Source: Parafrigoribacterium mesophilum (GTDB taxonomy: Bacteria; Actinomycetota; Actinomycetes; Actinomycetales; Microbacteriaceae). From it: a DNA stretch of 64,000 nt. Below the pieces are notes generated by a model. It made no database searches. It saw only the letters and a program-made list of their open reading frames with translations, and was not told the origin of the DNA. The position numbers and the translations under genes were made by a program. The DNA lies in assembly GCF_039652555.1 (NCBI RefSeq), contig NZ_JBDJAF010000007.1, positions 19,664 through 83,663 of the forward strand, in the 5' to 3' direction. Shown piece after piece: positions 17,054 to 25,858 of this stretch (the first letter of the stretch is position 1; each line of letters starts with the position of its first letter).

Positions 17054-18030
17054 GTCGCCTGACCACAGGGGTCGCGCCGGGCGGCGCGACCCCTGCGCCC
17101 TCACTGACGCCGTCCCGTGCGTCGACGTTCGCTGCGCGTCGACGTCGCAGAGTGATCGGCAGCCCCTGGACGCCTTACCTCTTCCTGGCGCCGGCGGTGG
17201 TCTACATCGCCGTCTTTCAACTCGTGCCCTTGATCCAGGAGGTCTGGCTCAGTTTCACCCGGACCACGTTGTTGAACCCCAATGTCAATGTCTGGGTGGG
17301 ATTCGCGAATTTTCGGTCTATTTTCGCTGACCCGGAGTTCCAACAGACGCTGCTGACCACCGCGGTCTACGTGATCGCCTGCGTTGTCGGCGCGGTTGGC
17401 GTCGGTCTGCTCGTGGCGCTCCTGCTTAACGGACGCTTTCCTGGCCGTGCAGTGGCCCGCTCTCTGGTGACGGTGCCGTGGGCAGCCCCGGGCATCGCGG
17501 TGGCACTGATCGCGATTTGGATGCTCAACCCGCAGTACGGCGTCCTGACGAAACTGCTTCGCGTCGTAGGGATCGATCCGGGACCAAGCGGAGTCCTCGA
17601 CAATCCCCGACTCGCGCTGGCAGCCATTCTCTTCACGACTATCTGGCAACTCGTCCCCTTCGTCGCGATTGTGCTGCTCTCCGCTCTGCAGTCGGTGCCG
17701 CAGGAACTGGTCGAGGCGGCCCAAGTTGACGGAGCCGGACGCTGGAGGGTGTTCCGGGTGGTTACGTGGCAGGTCCTCAAGCCGACCGTTGGTCTGGTCG
17801 CGGTGCTGATGACCATCTGGTCGCTGCGTCGCTTCGAACTCATCTGGCTGATGACCAGGGGCGGGCCACTCGGCTCAACCCGGACACTCGTGATCGACCT
17901 CTATTCACAAGCGTTCGATTCAAAGCAGTTGGGCTCGGCGGCGGCAATCGGCATGGTCGGTATCGTCATCGCGCTCATAGTCATTGTCGGCAGCAGGCTC
18001 GTTGCCCGCGCAGCGGCGAAGGAGGCCTGA
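17050..18030 (+). CDS. carbohydrate ABC transporter permease, MalF/UgpA type
   Basis: 326 aa, GTG start overlapping the stop of the binding-protein gene by 4 bases. Six membrane segments are visible, starting WTPYLFLAPAVVYIAVFQLV after a basic N-terminus. The EAA loop that docks the ATPase is QELVEAAQVDGAGRWRVF (about residue 217). It shares an ATGA overlap with the second permease gene. No ATPase gene is in the operon, so the complex presumably uses a shared MsmK/UgpC-like ATPase encoded elsewhere. Confidence 0.92.
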   Translation: MSRLTTGVAPGGATPAPSLTPSRASTFAARRRRRVIGSPWTPYLFLAPAVVYIAVFQLVPLIQEVWLSFTRTTLLNPNVNVWVGFANFRSIFADPEFQQTLLTTAVYVIACVVGAVGVGLLVALLLNGRFPGRAVARSLVTVPWAAPGIAVALIAIWMLNPQYGVLTKLLRVVGIDPGPSGVLDNPRLALAAILFTTIWQLVPFVAIVLLSALQSVPQELVEAAQVDGAGRWRVFRVVTWQVLKPTVGLVAVLMTIWSLRRFELIWLMTRGGPLGSTRTLVIDLYSQAFDSKQLGSAAAIGMVGIVIALIVIVGSRLVARAAAKEA

Positions 18031-18860
18031 TGCGCACCTCAAGACTTGGCGTGACCGGGCGTATGCTCGCGGTCCTGATTGTTCTTGGCCTGGCGATCTT
18101 CCCGGTCTACTGGATGTTCGTCACAGCGCTTACGCCTGACTCGCAGTTGTTCGGAGCCGGAGTGAGTCTGTTGCCCGACCTCACGCGTCTCGGCGTTTTT
18201 GTCGACGCGCTCGAAGACGGACAGGTGCTCGGCTGGTTGCTGAACAGCTTCATCGTTGCTGCCGGAACCACGGTGCTGTCCATCGGGCTCGGCGTGCCCC
18301 TCGGCTATGCGCTCTCGCGATTTCGCTTCCGAGGCAAGCTGGTAGTCGGGCTCGCCCTGCTTTTCACGCAGATGCTCCCCGAGGCCCTGCTGGTGGTGCC
18401 CTTGTTCTCCCTATTTCGACGGTTCGAATTGCTGAATTCGTTGCAGGGGCTCATCCTGGCCGACACCGCATTTGCGCTGCCAGTTGTCGCCCTAATCCTG
18501 AAGGGCGCGATCGACGGCGTCCCGCGCGAGCTTGACGAAGCCGTGCGGGTAGATGGTGGCCGGCCGATGACGATATTGGCCAGAATCATCCTGCCGCTGA
18601 TCGCCCCGGCCGTCGCCGCAGCAGCCGTCATCGCATTTTTCAGTGCCTGGAACGAGTATGTGTTCGCGGTGACTTTCGTGTTCGACAAGTCGCTCCAGCC
18701 AGCCTCGGTCGGCGTTGCTGGATATATCGGAGAACAGGACGTCTCCATCCAGAGCATCATGGCTGTCGCCCTGCTTTTCACACTTCCAGCCGTCGTTTTC
18801 TACCTATTCGCACAACGCTATGTCGTCAGCGGGATGACCGCCGGCGCCGTGAAAGGATGA
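18030..18860 (+). CDS. carbohydrate ABC transporter permease, MalG/UgpE type
   Basis: 276 aa from ATG 18030 (overlapping the TGA of the first permease; GGAGG six bases upstream decides this start over longer frames). Six membrane segments; N-terminal LAIFPVYWMFVTALTPDSQL is the typical MalG opening, and the EAA loop is PRELDEAVRVDGGRPMTIL (about residue 169). It pairs with the upstream permease as the membrane channel for the sugar-acid importer. Confidence 0.92.
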   Translation: MRTSRLGVTGRMLAVLIVLGLAIFPVYWMFVTALTPDSQLFGAGVSLLPDLTRLGVFVDALEDGQVLGWLLNSFIVAAGTTVLSIGLGVPLGYALSRFRFRGKLVVGLALLFTQMLPEALLVVPLFSLFRRFELLNSLQGLILADTAFALPVVALILKGAIDGVPRELDEAVRVDGGRPMTILARIILPLIAPAVAAAAVIAFFSAWNEYVFAVTFVFDKSLQPASVGVAGYIGEQDVSIQSIMAVALLFTLPAVVFYLFAQRYVVSGMTAGAVKG

Positions 18861-18870
18861 CGTAACCCAG

Positions 18871-20058
18871 ATGAGAATCACCACCCTCGACAGCTTCGTC
18901 GTGGACTTCTACCGGACGAACCTCGTCTTCGTCCGGCTGAGTACTGACGAGGGAGTGACCGGTGTCGCAGAAGCGACACTGGAAGGTCAGGAACTCGCCA
19001 TTCGCGGTGCGATCGCGCAACTCGCCGAGCAGGTGCGTGGCAAAGACCCGACCCGTATCACCGAAACAATCTACGAACTGAATCGCGACGCGTACTGGCG
19101 GGGCGGACCCGTCTCGATGACAGCTATCAGCGCGGTAGAGACGGCAATGTGGGACGTGTCCGCCAAAGCCCTCGGCGTCCCGGTGCACCGAATGCTCGGG
19201 GGAACGACCCGCGACCGTGTACGTGCATACGCTAACGGCTGGTTCTCGGGCGCGCGAACTCCGGAAGATTTCGCCAAGGCGGCCGTTGCCACCGTCCGGC
19301 AAGGATTCCGCGGACTCAAGTGGGACCCGTTCGAGGCGAGCGATCTCACCGTGGGAGCGGGCGATCTTCGCCGAATGCTTGAGCCGGTTGCCGCCGTGCG
19401 CGATGCAGTCGGCGACGATGTCGAGTTGTTCATCGAGGGACACGGCCGGTTCGACGTCCCGACCGCGATTCGCGTGGCGCGCGAGTTGGAGGCATTTCAG
19501 CCCGTCTTCTTCGAGGAGCCCACCCCGCCCGACAGCATCGACGCCCTCGTGGAGGTCCGCTCGAAGTCGCCGATTCCGATCGCTGCCGGTGAGCGCTGGT
19601 TCGGGCGCAACGCGTTCCTCCCGGTATTCGAACGGGGCGCGGTCGACTTTATCCAGCCCGATGTCACGCATGCAGGTGGACTGTCGGAACTGGTTTTCCT
19701 CTCGACGCTCGCTGCGGCCCGCTACGTACCGTTTGCCCCGCACAACCCTTCGGGGCCCCTCAGCACCGCAGCCACCCTGCAGCTTGGTGCGACTCTGCCG
19801 AACTTCCGTTACCTGGAGATCATGGCGACAGACGTCCCATGGCGCAGTAACATCTCAAACGAAGCGCTCATACTGACCGACGAGGGGGACGTACTGATTC
19901 CCGACGGCGTCGGTCTCGGTATCGAACTCGACTTCGACGCCATCGCAGAGCACCCGTACACGCCGCACCCCATGCGAATCTTCAATGACGCGGTTTCCGA
20001 CATCCGGCCGCCGGACGCGCGGTCGTACTTCAATCTTGACAGGGTGACCGTGGCCTGA
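18871..20058 (+). CDS. enolase-superfamily sugar-acid dehydratase (galactonate/arabinonate dehydratase-like)
   Basis: 395 aa, mandelate racemase/muconate lactonizing family. Catalytic landmarks in order: GFRGLKWDPFE (about residue 150), LFIEGHGRFD (about 188), FFEEPTPPD (about 212), AGERWFGRNAF (about 238), QPDVTHAGG (about 262) and APHNPSGP (about 288). The GHGR and APHxPxGP His residues match D-galactonate-dehydratase-type enzymes, which dehydrate aldonates to 2-keto-3-deoxy acids. The first metal ligand appears to be Glu (FIEGHGR) rather than the usual Asp (VDFHGR). The following genes process a C5 2-keto-3-deoxy acid, so the substrate is more likely a pentonate (D-arabinonate, D-xylonate or L-arabinonate) than galactonate. 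Confidence 0.85.
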   Translation: MRITTLDSFVVDFYRTNLVFVRLSTDEGVTGVAEATLEGQELAIRGAIAQLAEQVRGKDPTRITETIYELNRDAYWRGGPVSMTAISAVETAMWDVSAKALGVPVHRMLGGTTRDRVRAYANGWFSGARTPEDFAKAAVATVRQGFRGLKWDPFEASDLTVGAGDLRRMLEPVAAVRDAVGDDVELFIEGHGRFDVPTAIRVARELEAFQPVFFEEPTPPDSIDALVEVRSKSPIPIAAGERWFGRNAFLPVFERGAVDFIQPDVTHAGGLSELVFLSTLAAARYVPFAPHNPSGPLSTAATLQLGATLPNFRYLEIMATDVPWRSNISNEALILTDEGDVLIPDGVGLGIELDFDAIAEHPYTPHPMRIFNDAVSDIRPPDARSYFNLDRVTVA

Positions 20059-20076
20059 CGGAGCGAGGAGAACAAG

Positions 20077-20925
20077 ATGTACCTGCTACGCCTTGAGGGC
20101 GGTCGGATCGCGGTCGAGCGCGAGGACGAAATCTTCGCCCTCCCGGTCCGCTCGCTCGCCGAGCTGCTCGCCCATTCACTCGCCGAGATCCGCACGCTCG
20201 TGACGCAGGCGAGCATGCCGACCGCCGACGGCAAGCGCCTTGCGCCAATCGACGGCCGCACTGAGGTCTGGGCAAGCGGCGTTACCTACCAGCGTTCGCG
20301 GACCGCGAGGATGGACGAGTCTACCGACCCCGATATTTATGACCGTGTTTACGCGGCCACCCGGCCGGAGTTGTTTTTCAAGGCACCCGCCTGGCGGGTC
20401 GTTACTCACGGCGATCCTGTGGCAATCCGCGACGACTCGACTTGGGACGTCCCGGAGCCCGAGCTGGCCGTCATCGCGAACCGGTTCGGTGAAATCGTCG
20501 GCTACGGCGCCTGCAACGACATGAGCTCGCGTTCGCTGGAGGGCGAAAACCCGCTGTATCTGCCACAGGCGAAGGTTTTTGCAGGAGCGTGCGCCCTCGG
20601 CCCGACAATACGACCGGCCTGGGAAGTTGACCCTGCGACTGTCCCGATCCGCTTGACGATCGAGAGAGAAGGGCGGACGGTGCTGGACGAGTCCACCTCG
20701 ACTGCGGCCCTTGTGCGGAAGGTGCCCGATCTGGTCGCCGCGCTCTTCCACGCGGAAAACTTCCCAGACGGAGCATGGCTGTCGACCGGTACGGGCATCG
20801 TGCCTCCCAACGATTTCACACTTTGTGTGGGCGACACCGTAACGGTTGACATCCTTGGCGTGGCGACGACTACGAACACCGTCGCCAGTGGGCGCGACGC
20901 CTGGCTATTTCTCACAGAGCGATGA
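20077..20925 (+). CDS. FAH-family 2-keto-3-deoxypentonate dehydratase-like hydrolase
   Basis: 282 aa, GAGGAG upstream of ATG. The C-terminal two thirds is the fumarylacetoacetate-hydrolase fold: metal ligands in DVPEPELAVIAN (E-x-E), CNDMSSRSLEGENPLYLPQAKV with the conserved Asp and Lys, and the closing LSTGTGIVPPNDFTLCVGD block. Members of this family that sit between an enolase-type dehydratase and a ketoglutarate-semialdehyde dehydrogenase are 2-keto-3-deoxy-D-arabinonate dehydratases (KdaD type), which convert a C5 2-keto-3-deoxy acid to 2-oxoglutarate semialdehyde. The genome order here is exactly that. A plain acylpyruvase/FAH role is the alternative. Confidence 0.8.
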   Translation: MYLLRLEGGRIAVEREDEIFALPVRSLAELLAHSLAEIRTLVTQASMPTADGKRLAPIDGRTEVWASGVTYQRSRTARMDESTDPDIYDRVYAATRPELFFKAPAWRVVTHGDPVAIRDDSTWDVPEPELAVIANRFGEIVGYGACNDMSSRSLEGENPLYLPQAKVFAGACALGPTIRPAWEVDPATVPIRLTIEREGRTVLDESTSTAALVRKVPDLVAALFHAENFPDGAWLSTGTGIVPPNDFTLCVGDTVTVDILGVATTTNTVASGRDAWLFLTER

Positions 20926-20951
20926 CGCCCCAGGGTACTTAAGGAGTTCTC

Positions 20952-22454
20952 ATGACTGATACCACCCCGGCTGAACTGGAGTTGGTGGCGGCCCGGGCGG
21001 CCGCGGCTGCGCCGCTGTGGGCGGTCACCGCGCCGAAACGCCGGGCGGCCGCCCTGGTCGCAGTCGCCGACGGGTTGGAGGCGGCCGAGGACGACCTGGT
21101 TGCCACCGCGATGGTCGAGACCGGTTTGGCCGAGGCGCGCCTGCGGGGCGAGCTGACGCGCACCGCCGTGCAGTTGCGGTTGTTCGCCGATGTGGTGGTG
21201 GACGGCGCGTATCTCGACGTGCGCATTGACGACGCCGATCCGCAGTTCGCTTTGGGGGTGCGTCCGGATGTGCGTCGGTATCGGATCCCGGTCGGCCCGG
21301 TGTTAAATTTTGCGGCGAGCAACTTTCCGTTCGCATTTTCGGTGGCCGGCGGCGACACGGCGTCGGCGCTTGCCGCGGGTTGTCCGGTGGTCCTCAAAGC
21401 GCATTCCGGGCATCCAGAACTCTCGGAGCAGACCGCAGCGATCGTGACCGGGGCACTGGCCGGGGCGGGTGCGCCGGAGGGCACGTTTCAGTTGATCACC
21501 GGTCAGCGGGCGGGGGTGGCGATGCTTAAGGATCGCCGGATTGCCGCGGGTAGTTTCACCGGGTCGATCCGTGCCGGCCGGCTGCTGGCCGACATCGCCG
21601 CAGCCCGGCCGACTCCGATCCCGTTCTATGGCGAGTTGGGCAGTGTGAACCCCACCTTCGTCACGTCGGCCGCGCTCGCGGAGAACGCGGACGGCATCGC
21701 CGACGGATACGTCACCAGCGTCGCCGGATCGGCGGGGCAGTTGTGCACCAAGCCGGGCTTCCTGTTCGTGCCTGAACAGCAGCATCCGCTGACCGACCGG
21801 ATCGCACAGTTGGTTGGTGTGGTGGGGGAGCACCGGTTGCTGAACCCGGGGATCGCCGCGGGCTACCGGGCCCGCCGGGACGCCATCCTGCGCACCACCG
21901 GGGTGACGGTCATCGCCGAGGGGTCCCTGCGCATAGACGAGGACGGTCAGGGTTGGGCGACTCCCACCATCGTGAGCGTTCCGGTGGCCACCCTGCAGCG
22001 GCATCGAGACACCCTTTTGGACGAGGCGTTCGGTCCGCTGTCCATCCTGGTGCAGTACGACACGGATGCCGACCTCGCCAAGGTGGCCGACGACCTGTTC
22101 CAGGGCAACCTCACCGGCACCGTGCACGCGGCATCCGGGGAGAACACCCCGGTACTGCGCACCTTAGTGCCGTGGATTGCCCAGCATGCCGGCCGGGTGC
22201 TGTTTGGCGGCTGGCCCACCGGCGTCGCGGTGACGCCGGCCATGCAGCACGGCGGCCCGTGGCCGGCGACCACGAACGACTCCGGCACCTCGGTCGGGAC
22301 CGCCGCGATCAGCCGGTTCCTGCGCCCGGTGGCCTACCAGGGTGCCCCGCAGGAGCTGCTGCCAGAGCCGCTGCGCGACGACAACCCGTGGAACGTGCCC
22401 CAACACCGCAACCCTGCAGGGCAGTCACAAAACTGGGGCGCAGCAGCGCGCTAA
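20952..22454 (+). CDS. 2-oxoglutarate semialdehyde dehydrogenase (NADP+ aldehyde dehydrogenase)
   Basis: 500 aa, AAGGAG 7 bases before ATG. It is the aldehyde-dehydrogenase subgroup of KGSA dehydrogenases: VLNFAASNFPFAFSVAGGDT carries the catalytic Asn, PFYGELGSVNPTFV the general base Glu, and SAGQLCTKPGF the nucleophilic Cys. The C-terminal WPTGVAVTPAMQHGGPWPAT is diagnostic of this subgroup. It oxidises 2-oxoglutarate semialdehyde to 2-oxoglutarate, completing the non-phosphorylative pentose-acid route that feeds the TCA cycle. Last gene of the operon. Confidence 0.88.
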   Translation: MTDTTPAELELVAARAAAAAPLWAVTAPKRRAAALVAVADGLEAAEDDLVATAMVETGLAEARLRGELTRTAVQLRLFADVVVDGAYLDVRIDDADPQFALGVRPDVRRYRIPVGPVLNFAASNFPFAFSVAGGDTASALAAGCPVVLKAHSGHPELSEQTAAIVTGALAGAGAPEGTFQLITGQRAGVAMLKDRRIAAGSFTGSIRAGRLLADIAAARPTPIPFYGELGSVNPTFVTSAALAENADGIADGYVTSVAGSAGQLCTKPGFLFVPEQQHPLTDRIAQLVGVVGEHRLLNPGIAAGYRARRDAILRTTGVTVIAEGSLRIDEDGQGWATPTIVSVPVATLQRHRDTLLDEAFGPLSILVQYDTDADLAKVADDLFQGNLTGTVHAASGENTPVLRTLVPWIAQHAGRVLFGGWPTGVAVTPAMQHGGPWPATTNDSGTSVGTAAISRFLRPVAYQGAPQELLPEPLRDDNPWNVPQHRNPAGQSQNWGAAAR

Positions 22455-22493
22455 CGGGTAACTTACAAGTCGAACCTTCTCGACCTGGCGGCG

Positions 22494-23537
22494 TTAGATT
22501 GTTGCCAGCCGGATGTTCGAGAGCTCCTCACCGTAGTGCTCTCGGAGCCTCACTTTGCGCTCCAGGTCCTCGATGACGGCGGACGTGAAGTCCACGCCGT
22601 AGAGCGCCTCGCTGGATCCGAGGCCACCCGGCGAGAACACGTTGACCTCCATCAGCTTGTCGCCCACAATGTCCAGGCCGACGAGGAACAGACCATCCGC
22701 GAGCAGTTTGGGGCGCACCGCCTCCACGATCTGCAGCATCTCGTCGGTCACCTTCACCGCTTCGGCGCTGCCGCCCGCAGACATGTTGGACCGGATGTCG
22801 GTCTTTCCGGGCCGCCGACGGAAGGCGGCGTAGACGCCGTCAACCTCGAGGGCGCGGCCGTTCATGACGAACATCCGCACGTCCCCGTCCTTGGCTTTGG
22901 ACAGGTATTCCTGGGCGACCACATAGCCATCACGAGCGATCGCCTCCACGATCTGAGAGATATTGGGCGCCTCCTTGGGGGTGACCAGGAACACGCCGGA
23001 GCCACCCGAGCCCTGCAGGGGCTTGAGCACGGCGTGGCCGCCCAGCTCGTCAATGAACTGGCGGATGCGGTGCTCATCTCGCGAGATCAACGTTCGTGGC
23101 CGCACCACCTCCGGGAAGTGCTGAAAATATGCCTTCGACGTGGCGTCGGCCAGGGAACCAGGATCGTTGACGATGAGCACGCCGGAGTCGGCGAGCAGCT
23201 TGCCGAAGGCGATGCCGGCCGTGTTCGCCCACGGGCTCTCCTCAGCGTCCATCGCCGGGTCGGAGCGCAGCATGATCACATCCAAGTCGCCCAGCGCAAC
23301 CCTCTCCCGGTCGACCGCCTGCACGTCTTCGAGGTACCGCTTCGGCGAGCGGTACGCTTTGCCCGCGCTCACGGATGCCACCATCGCCGAGAGCGACCCG
23401 TCCGGCTCGTAACCGAAATCCCGCAGCCCCATCAGGCAAGCGTCGTGGCCGAGCCGAGTGGCGGTCATCGCCAGACGCGTGGTCGTGTACACGGGCTTCT
23501 CGGTGGCGATGTCGTTGACCACGAAACCGATCTTCAT
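22494..23537 (-). CDS. glutathione-synthase-like ATP-grasp ligase
   Basis: 347 aa from ATG 23537 with AGGAG just upstream; a longer open frame upstream of this start is Arg-rich noise antisense to nothing useful. GshB layout: N-terminal MKIGFVVNDIATEKPVYTTT, then DVIMLRSDPAMDAEESPW (substrate-domain loop), ATP-grasp LKPLQGSGGSGVFLV, VAQEYLSKAKDGDVRMFVMN, IRSNMSAGGSAEAV and the metal-binding DIVGDKLMEVNVFSPGG. It joins a carboxylate to an amine using ATP. Third gene of a set with a QEGLA-motif protein and an N-formylglutamate amidohydrolase; such trios occur in bacteria lacking canonical glutathione synthesis and point to a non-glutathione peptide-like product. Confidence 0.88.
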   Translation of the reverse strand: MKIGFVVNDIATEKPVYTTTRLAMTATRLGHDACLMGLRDFGYEPDGSLSAMVASVSAGKAYRSPKRYLEDVQAVDRERVALGDLDVIMLRSDPAMDAEESPWANTAGIAFGKLLADSGVLIVNDPGSLADATSKAYFQHFPEVVRPRTLISRDEHRIRQFIDELGGHAVLKPLQGSGGSGVFLVTPKEAPNISQIVEAIARDGYVVAQEYLSKAKDGDVRMFVMNGRALEVDGVYAAFRRRPGKTDIRSNMSAGGSAEAVKVTDEMLQIVEAVRPKLLADGLFLVGLDIVGDKLMEVNVFSPGGLGSSEALYGVDFTSAVIEDLERKVRLREHYGEELSNIRLATI

Positions 23538-23602
23538 GGGGACTCCTAGCTGGATGGTCGTGGGCGGTTGGGGGAGGGGAGTATGAGCTGCGGCGTCGGG
23601 CG

Positions 23603-24919
23603 TTACGCGTTGACGAGTGTCACCAGGTCTTCCGTGCGGGCGGCATTCTGCAGCCTGGCGGCGGCCTCCGGGTCGGAGAGGTACCGGGGCATGACCCGCG
23701 CCGCGGCGAGCAATCCGCGCGCGGCGAGATCCTCCACGAGGGGCAAATCCTCCAGCGAGAACTTGCCGAGGAAGAACAAGTCCAACACGCCGCCGTCGGC
23801 CACGTGCCGCAGCAACGCGAGCAGTCCGCGCAGGTAGATCGCATCTTTGGTGAAGCCGCCGGCCCGGTACACCCGCATCGCGACGCCGTAGGCGCTTCCT
23901 GCGGGCAGACCGTGACCGGTGAGCAGGCGATGCGTCTCGACGAAAGTCGCGCCGCCCACCAGCGACTGCACGGCAATCACCCTCGCGGCGAGCTGGCGCA
24001 GCCGGGTGGCGGTGAGCCCGCCGCACGCGATCTCCGCCAGCACAGCGAGGCCTTCCTGCGTCTCGTCGTAGTGGGCGAGGCCCGAGCCCAGCATCCGGAT
24101 CGGCTGCGCCATGCCGTTCACCTGGGTCACCAGGTGGGTGCCCACCTCGTGCTGCAGGAGCGCGTTAACGCGGGGGGCGGCCACCGCGGCGTTGTTGGAG
24201 ATGAGCAGCATGTTGCCATCAACGAGCACGCCGGAGATGTCGTCGCGAATCTCGGCGTGGATCCCGACGTCCGGGTCGATCGATCGGTAGTAGTCGATTT
24301 CCGCCTGCGCTGCAGCCAGAAACGTCTCTGCGTTGACGGAGTCGTACTCGAGCCGGCCGCTCGGCAGTCGGCGCAGCAAGTCTTCGGCGCGGCTCACCAG
24401 CCCGGGGTGCACCGCGCCGTATTGGGCGATCGACAACTGCAGGAAGTCTGGCGTGTCGCGCGCCCGCAGCATCTCGATCCGCAGCGACATCTCCCGCTGC
24501 CGGTTGCGCAGCAACGCGGCAAGGGTGGCGTCAGCGACGTTGTCGAGCGGCAGCGCGGCCACCTGCGCATCCAGCACGTTGGGGTCAACGTCCAGTGTGC
24601 GGTACTGGAACACCGGGTCGACCTCCGGGTGCGCGAGGAACGTCGCACGAACGTCGTCGGCGTTCACGGGGGTCATTTCCAGCAGAAACCGCACGCTTCC
24701 CGCCAGGGTGGCCATGGCATGGTCCGCGGCGAGGTCCTCGGGGGAGAGAACACCCACGTCGATGGCGCTCGTCTCCGGGGCGGCGGCATCGTGCGGGCGG
24801 GCCGGCGGCTCGACGGCGTCGGCTGAGGGGACCGGGGAGGCGCCGGACCGCGGGCGTGCGGGGTCGACGGCGTCAGGCGCATCCGCGCTGCTGCCGTGGG
24901 TCTCCCGGCCGGCGCTCAC
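23603..24919 (-). CDS. QEGLA-motif (DUF1704/MATCAP-like) metallopeptidase-type protein
   Basis: 438 aa from GTG 24919, whose GTGA overlaps the stop of the upstream amidohydrolase. The first ~75 residues are a low-complexity Ala/Pro/Asp linker (PARPRSGASPVPSADAVEPP). The conserved domain has LLQHEVGTHLVTQVNGMAQP (HExxxH zinc motif, about residue 255) followed by YDETQEGLAVLAEIA, the QEGLA motif with the third ligand Glu, and LVGGATFVETHRL later. TIGRFAM-type annotation names these flavohemoglobin-expression-modulating QEGLA proteins; the fold is a gluzincin-like peptidase. Genetic context argues that it hydrolyses or processes the product of the neighbouring ATP-grasp enzyme. Confidence 0.88.
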   Translation of the reverse strand: MSAGRETHGSSADAPDAVDPARPRSGASPVPSADAVEPPARPHDAAAPETSAIDVGVLSPEDLAADHAMATLAGSVRFLLEMTPVNADDVRATFLAHPEVDPVFQYRTLDVDPNVLDAQVAALPLDNVADATLAALLRNRQREMSLRIEMLRARDTPDFLQLSIAQYGAVHPGLVSRAEDLLRRLPSGRLEYDSVNAETFLAAAQAEIDYYRSIDPDVGIHAEIRDDISGVLVDGNMLLISNNAAVAAPRVNALLQHEVGTHLVTQVNGMAQPIRMLGSGLAHYDETQEGLAVLAEIACGGLTATRLRQLAARVIAVQSLVGGATFVETHRLLTGHGLPAGSAYGVAMRVYRAGGFTKDAIYLRGLLALLRHVADGGVLDLFFLGKFSLEDLPLVEDLAARGLLAAARVMPRYLSDPEAAARLQNAARTEDLVTLVNA

Positions 24920-25716
24920 GACGTCACCACCGCGCGCAGCGATTCCTCGACCGCCGGGATGGTGCCGGCCAGCGCGCGGGCGAGTTCGTCGATTCTGTCG
25001 CGGTCGACCTCTCCGGTCCACTCATCCATGAAGGTCTTCTTGAACTCGAGCGCGAGCACGATACCGCGGCCCGGGTACCGGGCGTGCGTCCAGGCCGCGA
25101 GCTGTCGACCACGGAAGCGGATGTTCTCACGCACGTCCAGAGCGCCGGTCGAGGTCTCGGCGCCCCGCAGCGCCTCCATGAACGTGTTCACCACAGGGGC
25201 GAACCGGGCATCCAACGAGCCCGTGCCCACGTTGACCTCGGGGTTCTCCTCGTCCGGGCCCGCCGCGGCGTCAGCTCCGTCACGTCGGTGGTTATAGGAG
25301 TGGATGTCGAACACCACGAACGGTCCGCGTTCAGCGACCGCGTCCAGGTATATGCCGAGCTCGGCATAGAAGGCGTCGTAGACGGCGAGGGAGCCGGCGA
25401 CGAGGGAGCCGGCGAGCGGAGGATTGCGGATCACGTCCAGACCCCACGCCTCCTCCGCGGAACGGTAGACAGCCTCGTCGCGCTCGCGATTCAGGTCCAC
25501 CTCGAATCGGGACCGATGCACGACGACACGGGCGGGGATGAGGGCCCCGATCTCGGCAGTGTGCGGGTCCTCCTCCCGCAGTCGGTCCGGCTCGGGAAGA
25601 ATCAGCTCCGCAGCGAAGTCGGGGCGCACGTCGTGCCCATCGTGGATAGCGGTGGCGACGAATTGTCGATCCCAGCTGCCGAGAAACTCGAACGGGGGAT
25701 GCTCAGGTTTACGCAT
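24916..25716 (-). CDS. N-formylglutamate amidohydrolase family protein
   Basis: 266 aa from ATG 25716. Landmarks: FVATAIHDGHDVRPDF (first His of the zinc site), RSRFEVDLNRERDEAVY (conserved R-x-x-x-DLNR), VVFDIHSYNHRR (DxHS zinc motif) and GIVLALEFKKTFMDEWTG (conserved E-x-K). HutG-type enzymes release formate from N-formylglutamate; here no other histidine-utilisation gene is present and the gene starts an operon with a QEGLA protein and an ATP-grasp ligase, so a related amide substrate is more likely. First gene of the operon; tight GTGA coupling to the next. Confidence 0.85.
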   Translation of the reverse strand: MRKPEHPPFEFLGSWDRQFVATAIHDGHDVRPDFAAELILPEPDRLREEDPHTAEIGALIPARVVVHRSRFEVDLNRERDEAVYRSAEEAWGLDVIRNPPLAGSLVAGSLAVYDAFYAELGIYLDAVAERGPFVVFDIHSYNHRRDGADAAAGPDEENPEVNVGTGSLDARFAPVVNTFMEALRGAETSTGALDVRENIRFRGRQLAAWTHARYPGRGIVLALEFKKTFMDEWTGEVDRDRIDELARALAGTIPAVEESLRAVVTS

Positions 25717-25858
25717 TGGGACATTATTACCACCGCATATGGGAGGTACATGAAGGCTGGCCGTCGACGCCTGCGGGCGGATCAAGGCGGACTCGACACG
25801 AGTTGAAAGAACAGCAGGAAATCGAAACGCTGCCGTGGGGCACAGTAGGGTGAACGTC

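Noticed and set aside
23538..24026. N-terminal extension of the ATP-grasp protein
   Set aside because: The extension is Arg-rich and out of frame with the QEGLA gene it overlaps; AGGAG before ATG 23537 decides the shorter start.
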